36,345 nt of DNA, taken from the NCBI GenBank assembly GCA_902783365.1, contig CACZQL010000098.1, positions 1 through 36,345 on the forward strand, read 5' to 3'. Position numbers and translations under genes: made by a program. Shown here in pieces: positions 23,912 to 30,956 of this stretch (position 1 is its first letter; every line of letters starts with the position of its first letter). A model generated the notes under the pieces. It was not told the origin of the DNA and did no database searches. It worked only from the letters and a program-made list of their open reading frames with translations. The stretch is from an uncultured Bacteroidia bacterium (GTDB lineage Bacteria; Bacteroidota; Bacteroidia; Bacteroidales; F082).

Positions 23912-24640
23912 TTAGTCCATGTTGGTATAGACGGCTTGGACGTCTTCGTCCTCGTCCAGTTTGTCGAGGAATTTCTCGATTTCCACCATTTGCTCGTCGG
24001 TGAAGCTGACGGTGCTGTTGGGGAAGCGTTGGAGGTTGGCCTTGATGATGTTGATTTTGCGTTCCTCCAGGGCGTCGTGCATGGTGCCGTAGTCGGTCCA
24101 GGCGGTATAGACGGTGGTGGTGCTGGTGCCTTCTTCCTCATCGGTTTCGGTCACGATTTCGTCGAGGCCGTAGTCGATGAGTTCGAGTTCGAGGTCGTCC
24201 TTGTCCATGTTGGCGGGCATTTCAATTTCGAAGACTGCCTTTCTGGTGAACATGAATTCCAGAGAGCCCATGGGGAGGAAGGAGCCTCCGCACTTGTTGA
24301 AATAGGACTTCACGTTGGCCACGGTGCGGGTGGTGTTGTCGGTGGCGCATTCCACCATGCACTGGATGCCGAAGGGGCCTTTGCCCTCGTAGGTAACCTC
24401 GACGAGGTTGGCAGCGTCCTTGTCGGTGGCGCGCTTGATGGCGGCATCGATGTTGTCCTTGGGCATGTTCTCAGCTTTGGCGTTGAGGATGGCCTGGCGG
24501 AGCTTGGGGTTCATATCCGGGTCAGGGCCGCCTTCCTTGGCAGCGATGGTGATTAACTTTCCGAGTTTCGGGAACACTCTTGACATGTGTCCCCATCTTT
24601 TCAATTTGGCCGCTTTGCGGTATTCAAATGCTCTTCCCAT
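23912..24640 (-). CDS. yebC: YebC/PmpR/TACO1-family translation or transcription factor
   Basis: YebC-family proteins assist translation of difficult sequences such as polyproline and have been reported as DNA-binding regulators. The 242-residue protein starts with the family-typical MGRAFEYRKAAKLKRW and includes PDMNPKLRQAILNAKAENMP. The three-domain YebC architecture extends to an acidic C-terminus. It is the first gene of a four-gene minus-strand unit (cyclase-like protein, rfbD, phospho-sugar mutase). A promoter at 24677-24708 precedes it. Two close start codons are not visible; the ATG at 24640 is standard. Confidence 0.94.
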   Translation of the reverse strand: MGRAFEYRKAAKLKRWGHMSRVFPKLGKLITIAAKEGGPDPDMNPKLRQAILNAKAENMPKDNIDAAIKRATDKDAANLVEVTYEGKGPFGIQCMVECATDNTTRTVANVKSYFNKCGGSFLPMGSLEFMFTRKAVFEIEMPANMDKDDLELELIDYGLDEIVTETDEEEGTSTTTVYTAWTDYGTMHDALEERKINIIKANLQRFPNSTVSFTDEQMVEIEKFLDKLDEDEDVQAVYTNMD

Positions 24641-24676
24641 TTTGTAGTGTTTTTATCTGTTTTTTAATTGAACTTG

Positions 24677-24708
24677 CAAAGGTAAGAAAAAAACTTTTAT
24701 TTTCGCAA
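24677..24708 (-). promoter_or_regulatory. Promoter of the yebC operon
   Basis: On the minus strand TACCTTTG is at 24677-24684 with a TTG at 24706-24708, 21 bases away. Confidence 0.62.
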
Positions 24709-24721
24709 ATAAATTGTGCAA

Positions 24722-25048
24722 ATGAAAATATTGGTCTTAAGCGAAAAAGATGATTGTCTCGGCCCGATGGCTGCCGCCTTCTTGTGCGACTACAGCATGA
24801 GTCTGGAGGCCGTCTCCGCCGGAAGGCATCCTGCCTCTGCCCTCAACCCCTTGGTCGTGCCGGCCATGAGGGAATGCCTCATCGACCTGGAAGGCTATAC
24901 CCCCCGCGACTTAGCCACAGTTGACAGGTCCTCTTTCGACGCCGTGTACGAATGTCCCGACCTCCCGATTCCGGAAACTCTTGACCCTTTCCGCGATCTA
25001 CGTGATTTTGTCAAAAACGCCGCTTATCTCTTCTTCCGCTCCCTCTAA
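24722..25048 (+). CDS. Low-molecular-weight phosphatase-like protein, catalytic loop lost
   Basis: A 108-residue protein with the layout of low-molecular-weight protein-tyrosine phosphatases and ArsC-type arsenate reductases. LVLSEKDDCLGPMAAAF lines up with the P-loop VLFVCxGNxCRSPMAEA, SAGRHPASALNPLVVPAM with the SAGT...NP segment, and TLDPFRDL with the C-terminal DPF motif. However the nucleophilic Cys is Ser7 and the loop Arg is Leu13, so it should be inactive. A weak promoter match (TATTTTCG, 24698-24705) precedes it. It is divergent from yebC and ends 25 bases before the convergent LuxR gene. A role as a phosphoryl-group binder or adaptor is only inference. I start at 24722; an ATG two codons earlier gives nearly the same protein. 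Confidence 0.72.
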   Translation: MKILVLSEKDDCLGPMAAAFLCDYSMSLEAVSAGRHPASALNPLVVPAMRECLIDLEGYTPRDLATVDRSSFDAVYECPDLPIPETLDPFRDLRDFVKNAAYLFFRSL

Positions 25049-25082
25049 CCTCTCACCTTTCACCTCTCACCTTTCACCTTTC
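25048..25082. repeat. Heptamer tandem repeat (ACCTYTC), about 5 units
   Basis: A 14-base unit ACCTCTCACCTTTC occurs twice at 25048-25075, followed by a partial copy. Internally it is a 7-bp ACCTYTC repeat. It lies between convergent genes and overlaps both stop codons (25046-25048 and 25074-25076). Confidence 0.7.
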
Positions 25083-25655
25083 CATAAGTCCTTTGATCAT
25101 CGCATAAACGGTCAATCCCGCCACCGACTTGATGCCGGTCTTTCTGGCGATGTTTTTCCGGTGGGTGATGACGGTGTGGATGGAAAGGTGCATCTGCTCG
25201 GCGATCTCCTTGTTCATCATGCCCTTGGCCACGGCCACTAGCACGTCGATCTCTCGCTTCGAGAGCTCCACATCCTCGTTGCCCTTCTCCTGTTTTCCGT
25301 GGTTTTGGACGATCTCGTTGAGCTTGTCGGTGATGGTAAGGCGCGAGTCGTTGATTTCAAAGACTCCGTGGTATCCTTTCAGCCAGGAAGCGTCGGTCAA
25401 GAGGGTCACCAAGGCGATGATGGTGAGCTGAGGATGCTCCTTTTGCAGCTGTGATATCCCGCCTCGATCGGGATGGCCGAGTAGGAGCGGGTTGATGACC
25501 AGTATGTTGGCGTCTGAAGAGATGATCTTCTCGTTGAGATGCTCAGGCGTGTCCATCCGCGCAACCACGTCGAACTTGGGGTGGCTTTGTATGATCTCCG
25601 TCAATCCCAAACTGATGATTTCAGATGGCTCGCAAATCAATACCCGGTTCGTCAT
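25074..25655 (-). CDS. LuxR/NarL-type regulator with atypical receiver domain
   Basis: A 193-residue regulator. Residues 1-120 have the receiver fold, but the phospho-acceptor Asp is Asn55 in ILVINPLLLG and the acidic pair is reduced to Glu9-Pro10, so classical phosphorylation looks impossible. Residues 128-190 form a LuxR helix-turn-helix (LSKREIDVLVAVAKGMMNKE then HTVITHRKNI). Its ATG overlaps the end of the hemerythrin gene (ATGA at 25652-25655), indicating coupled expression. It probably senses a signal directly or through the hemerythrin-domain partner. Target genes are unknown. Confidence 0.86.
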   Translation of the reverse strand: MTNRVLICEPSEIISLGLTEIIQSHPKFDVVARMDTPEHLNEKIISSDANILVINPLLLGHPDRGGISQLQKEHPQLTIIALVTLLTDASWLKGYHGVFEINDSRLTITDKLNEIVQNHGKQEKGNEDVELSKREIDVLVAVAKGMMNKEIAEQMHLSIHTVITHRKNIARKTGIKSVAGLTVYAMIKGLMER

Positions 25656-26350
25656 GGCAGGGAGCTTTCAAGGTTTTCAACGTAAGGGATGAGCACATAG
25701 TCCTCGATGCGGGAGTGGAAGCTGAGGTCGGCGGAGAGCTCCATGATGTCGAGCGAGATCTCGATGCGTTCCTTGGGCAGGATGTCTCCGGGAAGATATT
25801 TCAGAAGGATGTTCATCATGTCCTCAAGCACGTCTTGGATGTTGGTGTGGTTATGCCGGAACTCGTTGATGTGATAGCCGTTGGACTTCTCACCTTGGCG
25901 CAGGGCTTCGATGTAAGGGAACACCACCACCTCTTCATAGTATTGGATGTGCCTCATCACCTCTTGCTTGTAGTCGTCGTAGAAATGACGGAGCATGGGG
26001 CCGTATTGGGGTCCGCAGGCCTCGATGATGCGTTGCAGGTGCTCTTCGATGTGGGGGAAGCGCTCGTCGAGGTAATACTGGTGCGAGGCTTTCAGAAAGG
26101 GGAGGAGTCCGCTCATGTCGATGCGCTGGAGGTCGGCCTGGCTGGGCCTGAAGTCGTTGTCGGCATAGACGTGGCAGATGATGAGGAAGAGCTCGTGGCT
26201 CACACCGTTGAGACGGCATACCTCCTCAATGCTGCGGTCGCCAAAGCCAAGGCCGATGCCGAAACGCGGCAACAGCTGTAAGAGTCGGTGGTTGTCGGCG
26301 AGCAATTCGGCGAGCTTGGCCTTGCCGGTGAGTAGGTTTTGTTTTTTCAT
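25652..26350 (-). CDS. Hemerythrin-domain protein related to RIC/ScdA/YtfE
   Basis: A 232-residue cytosolic protein. Residues 10-65 resemble the ScdA N-terminal domain (LAELLADNHRLLQLLPRFGI) but lack its usual cysteine pair. Residues 85-225 form a four-helix HHE/hemerythrin domain with candidate di-iron ligands His90, His100, His104, His122, His134, Glu140, His166/168 and His212. RIC proteins repair iron-sulfur clusters after nitric oxide or oxidative damage, and hemerythrins can sense oxygen or NO. I start it at 26350 (MKKQNLL); a promoter at 26370-26377 lies inside the longer frame. Coupling with the LuxR gene suggests a sensing or stress-response pair. Confidence 0.85.
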   Translation of the reverse strand: MKKQNLLTGKAKLAELLADNHRLLQLLPRFGIGLGFGDRSIEEVCRLNGVSHELFLIICHVYADNDFRPSQADLQRIDMSGLLPFLKASHQYYLDERFPHIEEHLQRIIEACGPQYGPMLRHFYDDYKQEVMRHIQYYEEVVVFPYIEALRQGEKSNGYHINEFRHNHTNIQDVLEDMMNILLKYLPGDILPKERIEISLDIMELSADLSFHSRIEDYVLIPYVENLESSLP

Positions 26351-26369
26351 GGATGACGTTTTGAGGGTG

Positions 26370-26377
26370 CAAAGGTA
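26370..26377 (-). promoter_or_regulatory. -7 element of the hemerythrin/LuxR operon
   Basis: TACCTTTG on the minus strand, 19 bases upstream of the start codon at 26350. It supports that start over the longer frame. Confidence 0.6.
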
Positions 26378-26390
26378 GCAAAAAGGCACA

Positions 26391-26417
26391 AAAAAAGCCG
26401 CTTTCGGGCGGCTTTTT
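26391..26417 (-). terminator. Terminator of rpsP
   Basis: On the minus strand GCCGC-CCGAAA-GCGGC is followed by seven T residues, and the plus strand also ends in a T run, so it can work in both directions. It lies 23 bases beyond the rpsP stop and isolates it from the hemerythrin operon. Confidence 0.85.
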
Positions 26418-26439
26418 TATGGTGAGAAGCGATAGGAGG

Positions 26440-27009
26440 TTAGGCCTCGGTGTTCTCAGCGGGGGCTTCCTCAGCGGGAGCCTCGGCAGCTTCGGCGGCC
26501 TGGGCGGCGGCAAGAGCCTCAGCCTCGGCGGCTTTCTTGGCCTCAAGCTCGGCGAGACGCTTCTTGGCAAGCTCCTCGGCACGGGCATCGTTGACCTTCT
26601 TCTCAGCTTCCAGACGGACTTTCTTTTCACCTCTGGCCTTTTCCTCGGCGCTCTTGGCGATGTTGGCCAACTTGGCTTCCTTTTCCTTCATCCAGTTCTG
26701 GAACTTCACTTCTGCTTGCTCTTCGGTCATGGCGCCTTTTTTCACACCCTGGAGGAGGTGATACTTCAGCATGACGCCCTTCTTCGAAAGCAGGGAACGA
26801 ACGGTGTCGGTCGGGACAGCACCCACGGTGTACCAATACAAAGCTCTGTCAAACTTGAGGTTGATCTGAGCGGGTTCGGTAAGAGGGTTGTAAGTGCCTA
26901 TTTTCTCAATGAAACGGCCATCACGTGGCGAGCGAGTGTCGGCGACTACGATGTGATAGAAAGGTTGTCCTTTCTTGCCATGTCTTTGCAATCTGATTTT
27001 TGCTGGCAT
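26440..27009 (-). CDS. rpsP: Ribosomal protein S16 with long Ala/Glu-rich tail
   Basis: A 30S subunit protein that helps 16S rRNA assembly. The S16 core is in residues 1-80 ([20 protein letters not shown], then [12 protein letters not shown]). The protein is 189 residues, over twice the length of E. coli S16 (82). Residues 80-189 form a basic then acidic, Ala-rich helical tail ending in [11 protein letters not shown], as in many Bacteroidota S16 proteins. It stands alone, without rimM or trmD beside it. A promoter (27077-27106), a leader of about 60 bases and a strong terminator make it a single-gene unit. Confidence 0.95.
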   Translation of the reverse strand: MPAKIRLQRHGKKGQPFYHIVVADTRSPRDGRFIEKIGTYNPLTEPAQINLKFDRALYWYTVGAVPTDTVRSLLSKKGVMLKYHLLQGVKKGAMTEEQAEVKFQNWMKEKEAKLANIAKSAEEKARGEKKVRLEAEKKVNDARAEELAKKRLAELEAKKAAEAEALAAAQAAEAAEAPAEEAPAENTEA

Positions 27010-27076
27010 AACTGATTTTGTTGTTTTTAAGTTGATTATGAATGAATTAACTAAAACCTACCCGAGGTTTCGGCGG

Positions 27077-27106
27077 CAAAAGTACAACTTTTTTGTGAAT
27101 TGGCAA
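27077..27106 (-). promoter_or_regulatory. Promoter of rpsP
   Basis: On the minus strand TACTTTTG is at 27077-27084 and TTG at 27104-27106, 19 bases apart. The leader to the start at 27009 is about 60 bases. Confidence 0.65.
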
Positions 27107-27126
27107 GGGGTTGCTTAAAAAAATGC

Positions 27127-27134
27127 TATTTTTG
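27127..27134 (+). promoter_or_regulatory. -7 element of the second EamA transporter gene
   Basis: TATTTTTG on the plus strand. Transcription would start near 27141, which is why the start codon at 27153 is preferred to earlier in-frame codons. Confidence 0.58.
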
Positions 27135-27152
27135 CGGCCATTTTTAAACGTT

Positions 27153-28034
27153 ATGGAAAAGAAGCATGGACTGCGATGGGGGTATCTCGCTGGCATAGTC
27201 TCGGGAATCACCTACGGGATGAATCCCCTTTTTGGGGTGCCTGTCATCAATAAGGGACTGGATGTCAATTCGTTGCTGTTTTACCGCTATGGGGTGGCTA
27301 CTTTGTTGATGCTCGCCTTTATGTTGTTGGCTAAGAAACAGATACGCATTTCCTGGAAACAGCTGGGACTGATGGTCATTCTCGGCATCTTGTTCACCGG
27401 TTGCAGCATCAGTTTGTTCGAGGCCTACAAATATATCCCCTCCGGCATCGCCACCAGCATCCTCTATGTGTATCCCATCATGGTGGCCCTGATCATGATG
27501 TGCCTGGGCCAGTTCCCGACTTGGCAAACCTGGGTCTCCATTTTCGCGGGCGTGGTGGGGGCGATATTGCTTTCGGTCAAGGCTGGAGGTGGTTTCATCG
27601 ATTGGCGAGGCATCCTCTTGGTGGTGGCTTCCGGGCTCTGCTACACCTTATTCATTGTGATGGTCAACCAAAGCAAGTCTGTCAAGGCGCTGCCCAATCT
27701 GACCTTGACCTTTTATTGTTTCCTTATCGGCTCGGTGATGCTGTTCGCCCTCTCTGGCTTTAGCATGCAACTGAATCCCGTTCCCGACAGGGTGAGCTGG
27801 CTCAATGTCTTGGGCTTGGCCATCCTACCCACCGCCATCGCCACCATCACCTTGGCGGCTGCCACCAAAGCCGTCGGAGCCACCAAATGCTCCGTCCTTG
27901 GCATCCTTGAACCGTTGACGGCCATCTTCATCGGCACCCTCGTCTTTCATGAACCGTTCACCCTGCATGTGGCGGTGGGCGTGGTGCTGATCCTGTTCGC
28001 CATCCTGTTTATGATCCTCACAGACAAAAAATAA
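27153..28034 (+). CDS. EamA-family (DMT) transporter
   Basis: A 293-residue inner-membrane protein with ten hydrophobic helices in two EamA repeats (about 8-140 and 155-290). It includes the family-typical ATKCSVLGILEPLTAIFIG near the second repeat. The start is placed at 27153 (MEKKHGLRW) because the promoter -7 element lies at 27127-27134, downstream of earlier in-frame codons. The substrate is unknown. It is unrelated in operon position to the other EamA gene at 11.6 kb and ends 18 bases before the convergent MscS gene, with heptamer repeats between. Confidence 0.88.
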   Translation: MEKKHGLRWGYLAGIVSGITYGMNPLFGVPVINKGLDVNSLLFYRYGVATLLMLAFMLLAKKQIRISWKQLGLMVILGILFTGCSISLFEAYKYIPSGIATSILYVYPIMVALIMMCLGQFPTWQTWVSIFAGVVGAILLSVKAGGGFIDWRGILLVVASGLCYTLFIVMVNQSKSVKALPNLTLTFYCFLIGSVMLFALSGFSMQLNPVPDRVSWLNVLGLAILPTAIATITLAAATKAVGATKCSVLGILEPLTAIFIGTLVFHEPFTLHVAVGVVLILFAILFMILTDKK

Positions 28035-28035
28035 C

Positions 28036-28118
28036 CTTCTATCTTCTGTCTTCTATCTCCTGTCTCCTGTCTTCTGTCTCCTGTCTTCTGTCTTCTGACT
28101 TCTGACTTCTGTCTTCTG
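28036..28118. repeat. Heptamer tandem repeat, about 12 copies, partly translated
   Basis: About twelve imperfect copies of a 7-bp unit (CTTCTGT, CTTCTAT, CTCCTGT, CTTCTGA) run from the end of the EamA gene into the 3' end of the MscS gene. Because three units equal 21 bases, the translated part encodes a periodic Arg/Gln/Lys/Asp tail (SQKTEDRRQKTGDRR). Confidence 0.85.
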
Positions 28119-30665
28119 CTCTTCTGTCACCACATGAATGTCGCATTGCGGGAACGGGATGGTGATGCCATTTTCGTTCAAGGCATTGTAAATGACCTCT
28201 TTGGCCTTGTCGATGTAGGCAATATGCTCCGCTGCCAACACATACTGCTTCACGGCGATATTCACGGAATTGTCGCCGAAATCGCCGACACGCACATAAA
28301 CACCGAACCTCGGGTCCACCACGTCGCGCCCCACTTCATCCTGCGTACACATCACCTGCATGGCCTTCTCAATCACATCGCGAACAAAATTGACATCGGT
28401 TCCGTATGCCACTCCGACGACAATCTTGAGCAGCTCGTAGGCGTTGTTTTTGGTGAGGTTGGTGAAATTTTTCGCAAATAGCGAGGAATTGGTGAAGGAG
28501 ACGGAAGTGTTGTTTATTGTCTCTACTTGTGTTGTTTGGTAATTGATGCTTGTCACTTTGCCGCGGATGCCGTCGCACTCAATCCAGTCGCCGACTTTCA
28601 GGCGTCCCGACATCAGCTGGATGCCGTAGATGAAGTTGTTGAGGATATCCTTGAGGGCGAGACCAATACCTGCGGAGAAACCTCCCGCCACGAGACTGAG
28701 CGAGCCGGTGGGGATGTGCAGCACAACGAAGATGACCACGATGTAAGTCAGCCATACTGCCCCATTGATGATACTGTTGCCCAAAGAGAGGTTGACTTCG
28801 TCCTTGTGGATGGTCGCCCTGTGGGTCTTCTTCAGGAAACGGGCAAAACGGTATTGCTGCCAGAAGGCATGGATGGCGCGGTTGACATAACGGAAGATGA
28901 AGAAGAGGTTCACCAACAGGATAATGGTGTAGAAGGAAACCCTGAAAGTACTGACCCCCTCCGCGTTTGTAATCTGGATGAAAGGCTTGTAAAAGATGCT
29001 TTCGTACAAGTCTTTGAAATCAAACACGTCCATGGCGAGATGGAGGCACAAGGGGAAGGAACTCAACATCAGGATGGGTAATACGACTTCCTTGATAAGG
29101 TCGTAGAACCAAGTCACGGAGAACAGATATGACTTTTTGTTTTGTCCGGTCACCTTGGTGATTTTTTCAAGGTATTGGGTGATGCGGGGATTCATCCGTT
29201 TTTCTTTGTACTTGACAATCAAATGGATGATAGTGTTGATGGTGAGGACGGCGGCCAGTTGGAAGAACCACCACACGAGGATGAGTAGGGAGGCGAAAAT
29301 GAATCCCGCAATGGCCACAAGCATGGCGATACCCGTCACCGACAAGGAAATCCATGCGAAGACACGGTCGCTGACATCGGCTTTTTTGGCGCGCCGGAGG
29401 ACCGTCAGGAGTTGCCAGATGAAGAAAATAATCAGTAAGGGCGGGAAGATGACGTTCATCAGCGAGTTGGGCAAGAAAAGGATGCGGCAACCGATGACAG
29501 CAATGGCGGTGAAAATGGTGGGTAAGTACAGCTTGACCCCGTTTTTGAGCTGGTCGGGTTTCAACCGGATGAGCAGGGCGGTGATGATGGCACCCAGCAG
29601 CCACATAAACGTGTTGGAAAGGCTGAAAGCCTTGGCAATGATCATGTTGGTTTTGATGGAACCCATGTTGAGAAGGATAAAGAACAAGATGCCGAGGAGC
29701 AAAGTGTAGAATCGCACCTGCTCTTTGGCGATCACGCGCTTCACAGGTTTAACCCATTTATAGATGGGAAGGAACAACAGGTAGGCAAGTAGCCAACAGG
29801 CAAGAAACAAAAAGACCAGGAAAACCAGGATGAAAACTTGGAAGAAATATTGGAATTTGGAAAACTTGTCAATGTCCTGGTTATCGATGGGGGTGTCGGC
29901 AGTTCCGATGGTGACGGTGAGGGGCGCTTCGGCCATCAATGTGTCGTTGAGAACAGCCTCTTTCACCAACGAGTCGATGGGAGGCACAGCGTTGTTCTTG
30001 TAATGTTGGGCTAATTCATCGAAAGCATATTTCTCATACGTGTCCTCCTTGGCGCGCCTCCAATAGCGTTGGTGGTTGGCAAGGATGACAGGCCAAGGGG
30101 TCTGCCCTTCAACGAAAATGCGGTGCTGGAGCAGTTTGTAGTAGTTGCTCGCATAGTCGTACGACTCTTTCAGGCGAAGGTAGGTCTCACTGTAATGAAT
30201 GCTATCAGCTACGACGATGGACTTGCTCTCGAAATACATCTTCAGCAGTTCCTTGGCGTAAAAGATGCAAGTGTCGCGGTCTTGCTCCCCAAGGCTGTCG
30301 AGGACAAACGGCAGGGCGATGGTGTCGTTAAGGGTGGCGGCTTCCATGGCAAGCTCCAGCTGGGAGGTGCTTAACAGGTGGTGCTTGTTGATAGAGTCGT
30401 TCCGGTAGAGCAGACTGTCGGCCAAGCCTTGGATGGTGTCAAGCTCCGGGGGAAGACGGCGCAACGCCTCCAGGAGACGGGCGTAACGGTCGATCTCAAG
30501 GTCGAGATTGCCCACAATGCGGTCGTAAGGCATGCGGTCCTCCTCGAAATCGTTGTATTCGTTTGTGACTTTCTCAAGGGTGTAGCAAAGGTCGAAGGTG
30601 AATTCCTGCTTTTGCGAGTACAGCATCAAAGATAGCTCGTTGCATTGCTTCATGATGTCCACCAT
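28053..30665 (-). CDS. Large MscS-family mechanosensitive channel, main frame
   Basis: MscS-type channels open under membrane tension to release solutes on osmotic down-shock. The main frame (870 codons from the ATG at 30665) has a soluble extracytoplasmic region of about 270 residues, then some eleven hydrophobic segments. The MscS pore and beta domain follow: GGFSAGIGLALKDILNNF, MSGRLKVGDWIECDGIRGKV and SFTNSSLFAKNF. The same frame continues upstream to 30851 and encodes a signal peptide, but a TAG at 30675-30677 separates them. The intact gene would be 932 residues. Translation from 30665 would lack the export signal. The last 20 or so residues come from heptamer repeats. Thus the gene may be a fresh nonsense pseudogene or be read through. 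Confidence 0.83.
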   Translation of the reverse strand: MVDIMKQCNELSLMLYSQKQEFTFDLCYTLEKVTNEYNDFEEDRMPYDRIVGNLDLEIDRYARLLEALRRLPPELDTIQGLADSLLYRNDSINKHHLLSTSQLELAMEAATLNDTIALPFVLDSLGEQDRDTCIFYAKELLKMYFESKSIVVADSIHYSETYLRLKESYDYASNYYKLLQHRIFVEGQTPWPVILANHQRYWRRAKEDTYEKYAFDELAQHYKNNAVPPIDSLVKEAVLNDTLMAEAPLTVTIGTADTPIDNQDIDKFSKFQYFFQVFILVFLVFLFLACWLLAYLLFLPIYKWVKPVKRVIAKEQVRFYTLLLGILFFILLNMGSIKTNMIIAKAFSLSNTFMWLLGAIITALLIRLKPDQLKNGVKLYLPTIFTAIAVIGCRILFLPNSLMNVIFPPLLIIFFIWQLLTVLRRAKKADVSDRVFAWISLSVTGIAMLVAIAGFIFASLLILVWWFFQLAAVLTINTIIHLIVKYKEKRMNPRITQYLEKITKVTGQNKKSYLFSVTWFYDLIKEVVLPILMLSSFPLCLHLAMDVFDFKDLYESIFYKPFIQITNAEGVSTFRVSFYTIILLVNLFFIFRYVNRAIHAFWQQYRFARFLKKTHRATIHKDEVNLSLGNSIINGAVWLTYIVVIFVVLHIPTGSLSLVAGGFSAGIGLALKDILNNFIYGIQLMSGRLKVGDWIECDGIRGKVTSINYQTTQVETINNTSVSFTNSSLFAKNFTNLTKNNAYELLKIVVGVAYGTDVNFVRDVIEKAMQVMCTQDEVGRDVVDPRFGVYVRVGDFGDNSVNIAVKQYVLAAEHIAYIDKAKEVIYNALNENGITIPFPQCDIHVVTEEQKTEVRSQKTEDRRQKTGDRR

Positions 30666-30674
30666 CGTTTGGTG

Positions 30675-30851
30675 CTAGTGCTCATAGTTTTCCGAGAGTC
30701 GGCCCTGAATCCTCGACATCTGTTCGTAATCACGTTTCAAACTGGATCTCAGGTTGGAAAGCGTGTTGCTTAAATTGTCATTGGTGAATGCGGCAAATAC
30801 CGGCATAGCGAAAAGTAGCGCCAACAAAATGGAAAGTCGTCTCTTGTTCAT
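30675..30851 (-). pseudogene. N-terminal fragment of the MscS channel gene (amber-interrupted)
   Basis: A 58-codon frame starting at 30851 begins MNKRRLSILLALLFAMPVFA, a clear signal peptide. It continues with a helical segment ending SENYEH before an in-frame TAG, then resumes directly as HQTMVDIMKQC in the main MscS frame. No frameshift is needed. The promoter at 30871-30878 lies upstream of this fragment, so it is the natural 5' end of the gene. TAG serves as an ordinary stop codon for other genes here, such as the AtoE-type transporter. Confidence 0.8.
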
Positions 30852-30870
30852 GACACTTCTGTTTTTGGGA

Positions 30871-30878
30871 CAAAAATA
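30871..30878 (-). promoter_or_regulatory. -7 element of the MscS gene
   Basis: TATTTTTG on the minus strand, 19 bases before the ATG at 30851. It supports 30851 as the original start of the channel gene. Confidence 0.58.
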
Positions 30879-30921
30879 GGAAAAAAACTTGGATGTTTTT
30901 TCCGTGCTACCCTTTTTTGCC

Positions 30922-30929
30922 TATCTTTG
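30922..30929 (+). promoter_or_regulatory. -7 element of the TlpA-like gene
   Basis: TATCTTTG on the plus strand, 27 bases before the start codon at 30957. Confidence 0.6.
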
Positions 30930-30956
30930 CATTCGTTTCCTATTATTATTACTATC

